Assembly: GCA_016839055.1 (NCBI GenBank)
Contig: JAEKNX010000011.1
Coordinates: 98,015-162,014, forward strand
Direction: 5' to 3'
DNA: 64,000 nt
Source of the DNA: Spirochaetales bacterium
GTDB taxonomy: Bacteria; Spirochaetota; Spirochaetia; UBA9216
Numbering within the stretch: position 1 is the first letter of the stretch; each line of letters opens with the position of its first letter. The notes beneath the pieces were generated by a model. That model was given only the letters and a program-made list of their open reading frames with translations. It was not told the DNA's origin and searched no databases. Shown here piece by piece: positions 7,449-14,931 of this stretch. A program made the translations under genes and the position numbers.

Positions 7449-8621
7449 TTAAATAAAATTCTTCAGAAAAAGGGCGATTGATATTCCAAGATAGTTGCCT
7501 GCCGCGTAACCGATAATTCCTGTTGTCAGACCTGAGAGCAGCACATCCTTGTTTTTTAAAGCGGCTGCAACAACAGGAACAAAGGGTGGAGAGCAGATAG
7601 CCGATACTGATGTGATCAGGAAGGTGTCGGTATCAATTCTGAATATTCTGCAAAACAGCGCGTGAAGGAGAAGCGAGCCGACTATTGATACACCGACATA
7701 GGTAAGAATTGTGAAATCAATGGTAATAAGCTGCTTGAGGTCAGTCATCGATGCCACAACGAAGCAGAAGATGTAGATCACGTACATACCAAACTGAAAA
7801 GTTTTCCTGATGTTCCGTACTTTCGGGACGAAAGACAGAAGAATTGAGAAGGTTGTTATCAGGATAATGGTGAAGGCGGCAGAAAAATCCTCAGGAAAAA
7901 AACCGCTTAAAAACAGGGACAAGCCGACAACAGCGACTGACAGAAGCAGCGCGATGGCAAGACCTGTCAGTATTTTCTTTTTAAAGATGCCGCCATATGC
8001 AGTAATCGATTCCTCTTCCTCTTCAATTTTATGGACATCGGCACCGAGGCTTTTCGGTATTCTTGTCTCGGCGTCGAAAGCCGGGAGGAATTTACCGAAG
8101 AACTTTTGGGCTACCGAAATCAGGAACATGATATAGATCAGTGAGATAATAGTGTCATAGGTATGAAAGAGGATGTAGGTATTTCCGCTTATTCCCAGAG
8201 CTGCTTTTATTGCGGCCAGGTTCGGTGTTCCCCCGGTATAAACCCCTATGGACATTCCCGCCAGCATCCATGAATCTGGATAGGAACCCTTGAAAAAGAT
8301 GAAAAGTGCCGATGCAACGGCAACAGCGGCTATAATCGCACCGAGCATAGAAAGGAGTGCCTTTCCGGCTATGCTGAACCATTTTTTTACGTTCATTGAA
8401 AATAAGAGTAGGGGAAGTGAGATGGCGACACTTGCTTCTGAGATAAATCCCAGCATGCCGGTGAATTCTTTCGGTAGAATTCCAATATTTCCAATTAGAA
8501 TACCGCCGAGATAACAGAGTAGTACCGCCCCGATTTTATTGGCGGCCGGGAATTTAATACATAAAAAGAGAATCAGCAGTGGAAATAACAGATAAAAGAT
8601 TGACCATAGAATTGTTATCAT
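7449..8621 (-). CDS. DUF819 family integral membrane protein (YjcL-like putative transporter)
   Basis: This 390-residue protein is almost wholly hydrophobic, with about ten membrane segments and one charged cytoplasmic loop around residues 195-215 (KIEEEEES). The segments GGILIGNIGILP, SLPLLLFSMNVKKW and GMSIGVYTGGTPNLAAIKAAL are typical of DUF819, a family predicted to be transporters with no firmly known substrate. It has a Shine-Dalgarno (AAAGGA). It is the first gene of a two-gene unit with the S1P-lyase-like enzyme, divergent from a TetR gene. A substrate importer or product exporter for that enzyme is a reasonable inference, not shown by the sequence. Confidence 0.85.
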   Translation of the reverse strand: MITILWSIFYLLFPLLILFLCIKFPAANKIGAVLLCYLGGILIGNIGILPKEFTGMLGFISEASVAISLPLLLFSMNVKKWFSIAGKALLSMLGAIIAAVAVASALFIFFKGSYPDSWMLAGMSIGVYTGGTPNLAAIKAALGISGNTYILFHTYDTIISLIYIMFLISVAQKFFGKFLPAFDAETRIPKSLGADVHKIEEEEESITAYGGIFKKKILTGLAIALLLSVAVVGLSLFLSGFFPEDFSAAFTIILITTFSILLSFVPKVRNIRKTFQFGMYVIYIFCFVVASMTDLKQLITIDFTILTYVGVSIVGSLLLHALFCRIFRIDTDTFLITSVSAICSPPFVPVVAAALKNKDVLLSGLTTGIIGYAAGNYLGISIALFLKNFI

Positions 8622-8644
8622 AGGTATTCCTTTAATTCACATTT

Positions 8645-8660
8645 GTGTAATATAATACAC
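8645..8660. promoter_or_regulatory. candidate TetR operator
   Basis: GTGTAATATAATACAC is palindromic at 14 of 16 positions, with perfect GTGTA/TACAC arms. It covers the -10 box and start of the DUF819 promoter and lies next to the divergently transcribed tetR gene. A TetR-family dimer bound here would block that promoter. Assignment to this regulator is inference from position. Confidence 0.5.
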
Positions 8661-8680
8661 TGACATGATTCTCGTTGCAA
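8652..8680 (-). promoter_or_regulatory. promoter of the DUF819 / S1P-lyase-like unit
   Basis: On the minus strand: TTGCAA (8680-8675), 17 bases, TATTAT (8657-8652). The -10 box lies inside the quasi-palindrome at 8645-8660. The predicted start is near 8645, leaving a leader of about 24 bases that contains the Shine-Dalgarno. The -35 hexamer is a perfect palindrome and is also used by the tetR promoter on the other strand. Confidence 0.6.
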
Positions 8681-8703
8681 GTTTTTTTTTAATAGTCTAT
8701 ATT
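8675..8703 (+). promoter_or_regulatory. promoter of tetR, leaderless geometry
   Basis: TTGCAA (8675-8680), 17 bases, TATATT (8698-8703), then six bases to the ATG at 8710. No Shine-Dalgarno precedes the gene; the spacer is a T-tract. The -35 hexamer is shared with the opposing DUF819 promoter. Confidence 0.65.
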
Positions 8704-8709
8704 TAGTAT

Positions 8710-9351
8710 ATGACAAAGGAAGAACGACGTGATCGGGAAAGAGAACTCAAACGTGAAATGATTCTTGATACCGCTGAAAAACTTATATTTGCTGAAGGCT
8801 TTGAACAGATAAACTTTAACGATATTGCTGCGGCGTCAGGTTATACAAGGCGCAGCATTTATCTATATTTCAAGGACCGGGACGATGTGTTTTATCACAT
8901 TGTTCTTCGCGGGCAGAAGCTTCTACTGGAATATCTTAAATCAGCAGAAGAAACTCATCTCTCCGGCGGTAATACAGTTGATACTTTTTGCGACGCAATT
9001 TTTAAGCTTGCGAAAGAGTACCCGGAGTATTTTGAGATGATTTTATTATATGAACTGCGAAAACACGACTACAGTATCAAATATTCGGATACTGATGATA
9101 TAAAATCCGCATGCCAGAATATCTCTGTCGATTATGGAGAAATCGTCACAAAAGCCGTCGGGCGGGATATAGAAACTGGAAGGTTGAAATCCAGGCTATC
9201 CGCGGGCCAGATGATGCTTGTCTTTTGGGGACAGATTTTCGGGTTCATGCAGATAATTATCCAGCGCAGTGAAAATTTCAGTGATATTTATGGTATTGAG
9301 CGAGAGGACTTGCTCCTCGAATTTAAGAATATAATCAAGAAAATATTCTGA
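8710..9351 (+). CDS. TetR/AcrR family transcriptional regulator
   Basis: This 213-residue protein has a TetR N-terminal helix-turn-helix: DTAEKLIFAEGFEQINFNDIA then ASGYTRRSIYLYFKDRDDVFYHIV, roughly residues 18-62 (quoted in two parts). The C-terminal helical domain is variable, as expected for ligand sensing. It is divergent from the DUF819 and S1P-lyase-like genes, with an 88-base intergenic region holding back-to-back promoters and a palindrome, so it most likely controls them. The ATG lies six bases after a -10 box and lacks a Shine-Dalgarno, predicting a leaderless message. Confidence 0.92.
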   Translation: MTKEERRDRERELKREMILDTAEKLIFAEGFEQINFNDIAAASGYTRRSIYLYFKDRDDVFYHIVLRGQKLLLEYLKSAEETHLSGGNTVDTFCDAIFKLAKEYPEYFEMILLYELRKHDYSIKYSDTDDIKSACQNISVDYGEIVTKAVGRDIETGRLKSRLSAGQMMLVFWGQIFGFMQIIIQRSENFSDIYGIEREDLLLEFKNIIKKIF

Positions 9352-9363
9352 AGAACTCAAAAT

Positions 9364-10341
9364 TCAATTTTTTTTCTCTAACTTCAGCATGAAAAGCAGG
9401 ATGTGTTCCTCAATTGTCTTAGTAGGTCCGGGCGTCCGGGAGCGCTCCCTGTATACGGCATTCCTCTTCCTCTGCTTGAAGAAGCGCAGCATCTCACGGG
9501 GATCTGCTGACTGGAATGTCGAATAAAAATTATCGAGGTGAAGGATGGATTCAATATTTCCCTTATTTATTGCAGTCATACCCTTGTCGTGCATCACCTC
9601 CCTGATTTTAACAAGTTCCTCATAGGTGAGATTAAATAAAAATTCCTCAAGAGCCTGAAACACTCCCTCGTCATTCTCTGAGCTGCCGAGAAAGTCAAAC
9701 CAGACCGGATCAATGTTTTTTGCCATCTGCAGCATCTCGGTCATTCCCATCAGGGTCCCGTATATCGGAGTTAAATGTCTTCTTGATTTCCAGAGAGAAC
9801 TCAGCATCGGAGCATAATCCTCTGCCGACTGCGTTAGTCTGTATTCCCATATATTCATCAGACGTATTGCAGCGGTTGTCTTAATATCCATATTCAGAGT
9901 CTTTTCCTGGATCAGCGACAGGTAAACTTCTTCACTCATCAGGGCAAAGATATTCAGGGTAACGAGTTCTTCTATTTTTGGACTTCTTTTTTTAAGTCTG
10001 AGGATGGACTCCGCCTCATATTTGAGCATCAAGATGAAATTTACCTTGGCGATTACGTAACTTCGGCCTATTATTACCTTTGTCGGCACATACATCACCT
10101 GGTCAGAGAAGTCCATACTGCAGATCATCTTTATAAGGGTTTCCATGGTAAAGGTTGAGTTGCCTATCCTCCTTGTGTCATAGAAAGAAGGGTAGGTTGA
10201 TATTGTATCCGCGAGAATTTGGAGTGAGTTTAGGCGGTTTGTAATGTAGTCAGCCTCATCAGGTCTCTTTTTTCTTATAATATCAAGAGTAGATTGAATG
10301 AGTTCATTTTCTTCTTTAGAAAAGACTACAATACTTGCCAT
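9364..10341 (-). CDS. conserved-type hypothetical protein, all-helical
   Basis: I do not recognise this 325-residue protein. It appears soluble and mostly helical, with no signal peptide and no membrane segment. It has a basic C-terminal part (FFKQRKRNAVYRERSRTPG near residue 290). It is the last gene of the minus-strand operon nifS-thiI-ACT-PFL, starting two bases after the PFL stop codon, so it is co-transcribed. Its length and the absence of frame damage argue for a functional gene. Confidence 0.75.
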   Translation of the reverse strand: MASIVVFSKEENELIQSTLDIIRKKRPDEADYITNRLNSLQILADTISTYPSFYDTRRIGNSTFTMETLIKMICSMDFSDQVMYVPTKVIIGRSYVIAKVNFILMLKYEAESILRLKKRSPKIEELVTLNIFALMSEEVYLSLIQEKTLNMDIKTTAAIRLMNIWEYRLTQSAEDYAPMLSSLWKSRRHLTPIYGTLMGMTEMLQMAKNIDPVWFDFLGSSENDEGVFQALEEFLFNLTYEELVKIREVMHDKGMTAINKGNIESILHLDNFYSTFQSADPREMLRFFKQRKRNAVYRERSRTPGPTKTIEEHILLFMLKLEKKN

Positions 10342-10343
10342 TA

Positions 10344-11708
10344 TTAGTTTCTCATACTATTTATCGGTGCAGGGATGCGTCCGCCTCTATTAATAAAATC
10401 ACTGTTGCCGAAATTATTAACCTTCATCACCGGTCCGCTTCCAAGAAGGCCTCCGAATTCAACTGTGTCTCCTACGGTCATTCCGGGTACGGGAATAATT
10501 CTCACGGCGGTGGTTTTGTTGTTGACCATGCCGATAGCCGCTTCATCGGCTATTATTCCGGAGATTGTCTCAGCACTCGTATCTCCGGGAACTGCTATCA
10601 TGTCCAGGCCTACCGAGCAGACGCATGTCATTGCTTCGAGTTTCTCGAGGGTTAAAGCCCCGCATCTAACGGCGTCTATCATGCCGGCGTCCTCACTGAC
10701 CGGGATGAAAGCGCCGGAGAGCCCCCCGACATAACTTGATGCCATCGCTCCGCCTTTCTTGACAGCGTCGTTCAGCAGGGCAAGGGCGGCTGTGGTTCCC
10801 GGCGCTCCGCATTTTTCAAGCCCCATTTCTTCGAGGATGTGAGCAACTGAGTCTCCCATTGCAGGAGTGGGGGCGAGGGACAGATCTACAATTCCGAACT
10901 GGGTATTAAGACGCCTTGAGGCCTCGCGGGCGACAAGCTCGCCTATCCGGGTTATCTTGAAGGCCGAGCGCTTTATCTGCTCTGCAACCGCGCCGAAGTC
11001 TTCTCCCGGAATTTTTTTTATCGCGCTCTGGACAACTCCCGGACCGCTTATCCCGACGTTGATCACCGATTCCGGCTCTCCGATTCCGTGAAAGGCTCCG
11101 GCCATGAAGGGATTGTCCTCCGGGACATTCGAAAATACAACGAGCTTGGCGCATCCTATGCCGCCTGAGTCCGTCGTCAGCGCCGCAGTTTCCTTGATTA
11201 TTCGGCCCATCTGGGCAACCGCGTCCATATTTATTCCCGCTCGGGTTGTCGCTATATTGACAGAGGAGCAGACCTTCAGAGTTGACGCAAGTGCTTCGGG
11301 GATGCAGCGGATTAGTTTTTCGTCTCCGAATGTATAACCCTTGTGTACGAGGGCTGAGAAGCCGCCGATGAAATCAACCCCGGTCTCGGCCGCGGCCCTG
11401 TCCAGGGTTCTGGCATATTCGACATAATCCTCTTCATCCGATGATTCGGCAACCAGCGCAATCGGGGTAACCGATATCCTTTTGTTGATAATCGGAATAC
11501 CGAATTCCGTCTCTATATCCTGAGCGGATCTCACGAGGTTTCCGGCAAGTCTTGTAATCTTGTCATATATTTTATCACGGGACTGTTTTCCGGAGAAAGA
11601 ACAGCAGTCCCTGAGGGATATCCCCATTGTAATAGTTCTGATATCGAGGTTTTCCCTGTCAATCATCTCAATTGTCTCCAGAATTTCATCTGGTCTTATC
11701 ATACTCAT
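10344..11708 (-). CDS. PFL family protein (UPF0210 / DUF711)
   Basis: This 454-residue protein is a UPF0210 member, a family related in fold to pyruvate formate-lyase but without the glycyl-radical mechanism being established. Typical segments are [15 protein letters not shown] near the N-terminus, [13 protein letters not shown] in the middle and [21 protein letters not shown] (quoted in the family's usual form). It follows the small ACT-domain gene by 11 bases, the standard UPF0237-UPF0210 pairing in many bacteria. An AGGA lies before the ATG. The biochemical role of the pair is unknown. Confidence 0.9.
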   Translation of the reverse strand: MSMIRPDEILETIEMIDRENLDIRTITMGISLRDCCSFSGKQSRDKIYDKITRLAGNLVRSAQDIETEFGIPIINKRISVTPIALVAESSDEEDYVEYARTLDRAAAETGVDFIGGFSALVHKGYTFGDEKLIRCIPEALASTLKVCSSVNIATTRAGINMDAVAQMGRIIKETAALTTDSGGIGCAKLVVFSNVPEDNPFMAGAFHGIGEPESVINVGISGPGVVQSAIKKIPGEDFGAVAEQIKRSAFKITRIGELVAREASRRLNTQFGIVDLSLAPTPAMGDSVAHILEEMGLEKCGAPGTTAALALLNDAVKKGGAMASSYVGGLSGAFIPVSEDAGMIDAVRCGALTLEKLEAMTCVCSVGLDMIAVPGDTSAETISGIIADEAAIGMVNNKTTAVRIIPVPGMTVGDTVEFGGLLGSGPVMKVNNFGNSDFINRGGRIPAPINSMRN

Positions 11709-11719
11709 TCTAATTTTTC

Positions 11720-11989
11720 CTATATCCTGTGCATCGTGTTGAAGATTTCTTCACGCTGCATCCGTACTGAGAGTCCCGCGCCTTTTCCATAATCGGAGAG
11801 AAGGGTCGACAGCTCTGAAAATGAGCAGGTCAGACTGGAGGTGTCCACCATCATAATCATAGTGAACATCTCGTCCATGACCGTTTGATTAATATCCAGG
11901 ATGTTAACGTTTCTCTGCGCGAGAATAGCTGAAAGACCGGCAATTATTCCGACCGTATCTTTTCCGATGACTGTAATGAATGATTTCAT
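11720..11989 (-). CDS. ACT domain-containing protein (UPF0237)
   Basis: This 89-residue protein is a single ACT domain: [20 protein letters not shown] followed by [20 protein letters not shown] domains bind amino acids and regulate partner enzymes. The gene overlaps thiI by four bases (ATGA), has GGAG before its ATG and directly precedes the UPF0210 gene. A regulatory partnership with UPF0210 is the usual proposal from conserved gene order and is inferred here. Confidence 0.92.
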   Translation of the reverse strand: MKSFITVIGKDTVGIIAGLSAILAQRNVNILDINQTVMDEMFTMIMMVDTSSLTCSFSELSTLLSDYGKGAGLSVRMQREEIFNTMHRI

Positions 11990-13161
11990 GTATAAACTCC
12001 GCTAAGATGAATTTTTTCGGCATTGTCCGCCGCTTTGATAAGCAGTTCCTCGATATCCAGTTTATCAAACTCTTCCTTCATTCTTTCAAAATCAGGGTGG
12101 GTGATTGGATGCTCGGGTGCAAAAAGAGTACAGCAGTCATCGAATGGCAGGATTGAAGTCCTGTACGCGCCTATTGCCTTAGATATATTGATTATCTCCT
12201 GCTTGTCCATTCCTATAAGCGGTCTGAAGATTGGAAGATCGGTTGCGCTTCCCGTGTATCTAATGCTCTCCGGTGTCTGGCTTGCAACCTGAGATAGCGC
12301 CTCCCCGGTTACCAGGGCAAGGTCATTCTTTCCTTTTGCGATCCGGTCGGCAATCCTGACCATAGCGTTTCTCATCAGGAGGGTTCCGGCCTTCTCAAGT
12401 CCTTTCTCCTTAATCCTTAGCTGGGCCTCGGTAAACGGGATGATGTAAAGATTGATTCCCATAGTATACTTGGCAAGAATACCAGCCAGGTCGATTACCT
12501 TCTGTCTGGCCTCATCCGATGTATAGGGATAGGTATGAAAGTAGATGGCGTCAATCGAGAGTCCCCGTTTAGCCATCAGATATCCGGCAACAGGAGAATC
12601 TATTCCGCCTGACAGGAGCAGCATTCCGCCGCCCGCGCAGCCTACCGGGAGTCCGCCTGGTCCCTTGTCAACTCTGCCGTAGACAAAGGCTGTCTCCCTG
12701 ATTTCAACATTAATTGCCCAGTCAGGATTATGCACATCAACTTTAAGGCCGGGAATCCGGTCGAGAACAGCATCGGCAACAGCGCAGCATATCTCGTAGG
12801 AACTCATGGCAAAGCCCTTGTCCGACCTTCTCGAGTTTACCTTGAAATTCAGCCCGATTCCTTCTGCAATGTTTCGCTCTGCAAGCTTGATTGCTTCCCC
12901 GATAATGAGGTCAATGTCCTTCTCAATACGGGAGACCTCGGAATATCCGGTAATGCCGAAGGTGTTTGACAGAACCTGCTCAACAACCCTTGATGACTCC
13001 TTGGGAGCTTCTATAAAGAATCGTCCCCTGCCGCCGAAGACGGTGCATTGAATGCCCTTCAGGCTCATTTTGATATTCTTCTTGAGTTTTTTCTCAAAAA
13101 AACTCTTGTTATTTCCTTTCAGCGCTATTTCGCCAATTTTTATCAGGTATAGTTTGTCCAA
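11986..13161 (-). CDS. thiI: tRNA 4-thiouridine synthetase ThiI (no rhodanese domain)
   Basis: ThiI adenylates uridine-8 of tRNA and receives sulfur to make 4-thiouridine; it can also serve thiamine thiazole synthesis. This 391-residue form has the N-terminal ferredoxin-like plus THUMP region (about residues 1-165) and the PP-loop SGGIDSP near residue 184, but stops before the rhodanese extension of the E. coli enzyme, as in many Gram-positives and spirochaetes. Start is TTG at 13161 with AGGAG upstream. The cysteine desulfurase gene lies 17 bases upstream in the same operon and is the likely sulfur donor. Confidence 0.93.
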   Translation of the reverse strand: MDKLYLIKIGEIALKGNNKSFFEKKLKKNIKMSLKGIQCTVFGGRGRFFIEAPKESSRVVEQVLSNTFGITGYSEVSRIEKDIDLIIGEAIKLAERNIAEGIGLNFKVNSRRSDKGFAMSSYEICCAVADAVLDRIPGLKVDVHNPDWAINVEIRETAFVYGRVDKGPGGLPVGCAGGGMLLLSGGIDSPVAGYLMAKRGLSIDAIYFHTYPYTSDEARQKVIDLAGILAKYTMGINLYIIPFTEAQLRIKEKGLEKAGTLLMRNAMVRIADRIAKGKNDLALVTGEALSQVASQTPESIRYTGSATDLPIFRPLIGMDKQEIINISKAIGAYRTSILPFDDCCTLFAPEHPITHPDFERMKEEFDKLDIEELLIKAADNAEKIHLSGVYT

Positions 13162-13178
13162 AAAAATACTCCTGTATT

Positions 13179-14351
13179 TTACCTCTTGAGGCTATTAATA
13201 AGTATAGTGGATTCTTTTTCCAAAGTATCGCAGAATCGATGAATTTCTTCCATATCTGTTTTCGGGCCGGTGGATATTCTTACGGCCGAGAATGATTCAT
13301 GGGTCTTTATTCCAATTGCATCCATAATCCTGGATTTTTTCTTCTTTCCTGTGGCACAGGCTGAACCGGTGCCGATTTCAAATCCCCTGTCGCTCATGAC
13401 CCGGACCAGGATCTCACCAGGTACTGGAGGCAGACTTGCCAGGAGAATGTAGGGTGAAAACATTATAGGATTAAGAAGCTCTTCGGTGCTGCAGCGGGGA
13501 ATGAATAATGATCCCTTTATTTTCGAGATTCTGTCAATAAGTATTTTTTTCAGCCCGAGCGCGTGATTTATATTATCATCAATAGCCGCAGTATTCGCTG
13601 CAGCGGCGAGGGCCGTTCCTATCATCCCGAAAGTGTTCTCGGTGCCGTGTCGAAGGCCGCCTTCCTGACCGCCTCCGGCATAAAGCATCTCTAAGGGTTT
13701 TTTCAGGTAGAGAAGGCCGCAGCCGCGCGGGCCCTGAAACTTATGGCTGCTTATTGAGGCGGAGTGAACCGGCAGGGCGCCCAGATTTAGCGGAATTTTA
13801 CCTGCAGCCTGAACCGCGTCTATATGAAAATGGATGTTCTGTCCCGCCGCACTTTTTTGGATGAGTTTTCCAATTTCATTTACAGGCTGAATAGCACCGG
13901 TTTCATTGTTCACCATTATCAGAAGAACCATCCTGGTTTCCTCATCAATCATCGATGCCATTTTCTCAGGGTCAACTATGCTGCTGGGTTCCGGATTTAC
14001 AATTCTGACTTTCCAGCCGAACTTTTCGAGCGAAGCCGCGGGCTCGTATATCGAAGGATGTTCGATGCCGGAGATTATTATATTTCCCTTCCTCTTTTTT
14101 TTTAGAAGAGAGAAAACCACCATATTGTTGGATTCGGTGCCTCCGGATGTGAATATGAGCTGCCTGGGGTCAGTGCCGAAACATCCGGCTAATATCTTCC
14201 GCTGTTGTCCTACAATGGCGGAAGCCTCTCTGCCGCTTTTATGGGGAGAAGAAGGGTTCGCAAACGACTTTAGTGATGACTCGAGCGCCTCATTTAAAAG
14301 TTTCTGATCGGGGAGGGCTGTTGCTGCCCAGTCAAGATAAATATGCTCCAT
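13179..14351 (-). CDS. cysteine desulfurase (NifS/IscS family)
   Basis: This 390-residue PLP enzyme converts cysteine to alanine and a protein persulfide. It opens YLDWAATA, the family's N-terminal signature. The PLP lysine is in SSHKFQGPRGCGLLYLKK near residue 205, and the active cysteine is in GTGSACATGKKKK near residue 330. It leads the operon with thiI, so it likely supplies sulfur for 4-thiouridine, as dedicated NifS proteins do for rhodanese-less ThiI. The ATG has no clear Shine-Dalgarno and lies nine bases behind a good -10 box. A divergent ArsR regulator begins 167 bases away. Confidence 0.92.
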   Translation of the reverse strand: MEHIYLDWAATALPDQKLLNEALESSLKSFANPSSPHKSGREASAIVGQQRKILAGCFGTDPRQLIFTSGGTESNNMVVFSLLKKKRKGNIIISGIEHPSIYEPAASLEKFGWKVRIVNPEPSSIVDPEKMASMIDEETRMVLLIMVNNETGAIQPVNEIGKLIQKSAAGQNIHFHIDAVQAAGKIPLNLGALPVHSASISSHKFQGPRGCGLLYLKKPLEMLYAGGGQEGGLRHGTENTFGMIGTALAAAANTAAIDDNINHALGLKKILIDRISKIKGSLFIPRCSTEELLNPIMFSPYILLASLPPVPGEILVRVMSDRGFEIGTGSACATGKKKKSRIMDAIGIKTHESFSAVRISTGPKTDMEEIHRFCDTLEKESTILINSLKR

Positions 14352-14360
14352 AGTCCCGAG

Positions 14361-14389
14361 ATAATATGCGTGATGAGCGATTTTTTCAA
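14361..14389 (-). promoter_or_regulatory. promoter of the nifS-thiI operon, near-leaderless
   Basis: On the minus strand: TTGAAA (14389-14384), 17 bases, TATTAT (14366-14361), nine bases, ATG at 14351. The leader would be about two or three bases. A second perfect TATAAT on this strand (14461-14456) lacks a good -35 partner. Confidence 0.55.
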
Positions 14390-14482
14390 GAGGGGGGGCA
14401 GCGGTTAAGCTGTTCTCTGCCGAATATCGATGGTGGTACGTCCAGAATAGCTGGAATTATAAAAAAAACTATATAGCAATAC

Positions 14483-14511
14483 TTGATAAAAAAAATAAAA
14501 GCGTGTATTCT
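14483..14511 (+). promoter_or_regulatory. promoter of arsR, leaderless geometry
   Basis: TTGATA (14483-14488), 17 bases, TATTCT (14506-14511), seven bases, ATG at 14519. The TTG at 14483 that opens the longer frame is thus better explained as the -35 box than as a start codon. Confidence 0.6.
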
Positions 14512-14518
14512 CTCTTTC

Positions 14519-14842
14519 ATGGAAAAAGAACATTGTGCAGATGGTGATATTAAAATTTTAGCCGAAAAACTGAAGGTGTGCGGACATCCCGTACGTCTTA
14601 AGATATTGTGTCTAATCGAGAAGCAGGATTCCTGCGTAACCGAATTATGGCAGTGTCTTGATCAATCCCAGCCTGTAATATCGCAGCATCTTGCGGTGCT
14701 CAAGGAAAAGGAAATAGTCGAATCTGACGTTCAGGGCAACCGGAGAATTTACTCAATATCCGATCCCTTTATCAAGAATATGGTTCAGTCCTTTCCTTTT
14801 CTTCAGCAGATGGGAGCCGGCTCGCAGTCTGTCCGGGCATAG
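14519..14842 (+). CDS. ArsR/SmtB family transcriptional regulator
   Basis: This 107-residue winged-helix repressor has the ArsR core: LKVCGHPVRLKILCLIE, CVTELWQCLDQSQPVISQHL and AVLKEKEIVESDVQGNRRIY, about residues 20-85. Cysteines near residues 22, 31, 38 and 46 could bind a metal or thiol, but no standard CVC metal box is present. The ATG at 14519 is chosen over a TTG at 14483 because it matches the family length and has a promoter exactly where a leaderless transcript would need one. It is divergent from nifS-thiI; control of that operon is possible but unproven. Confidence 0.88.
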   Translation: MEKEHCADGDIKILAEKLKVCGHPVRLKILCLIEKQDSCVTELWQCLDQSQPVISQHLAVLKEKEIVESDVQGNRRIYSISDPFIKNMVQSFPFLQQMGAGSQSVRA

Positions 14843-14864
14843 ACTCTCAGTATTTTCTCTAAAT

Positions 14865-14912
14865 AAAAAAACCGACGGCAAATGAAAGATTCATTCGGCC
14901 GTCGGTTTTTTT
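14865..14912. terminator. bidirectional intrinsic terminator
   Basis: An A-run, ACCGACGGC, an internal AATGAA/TTCATT stem and GCCGTCGGT followed by a T-run form a long hairpin between the convergent arsR and polysaccharide-export genes. The flanking A and T tracts make it usable from both strands. Confidence 0.9.
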
Positions 14913-14931
14913 ATGCTGTTATTCGTCAGTC

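Noticed and set aside
14483..14518. TTG start at 14483 for arsR
   Set aside because: No Shine-Dalgarno, extra residues not typical of ArsR proteins, and the TTG is better explained as the -35 box.
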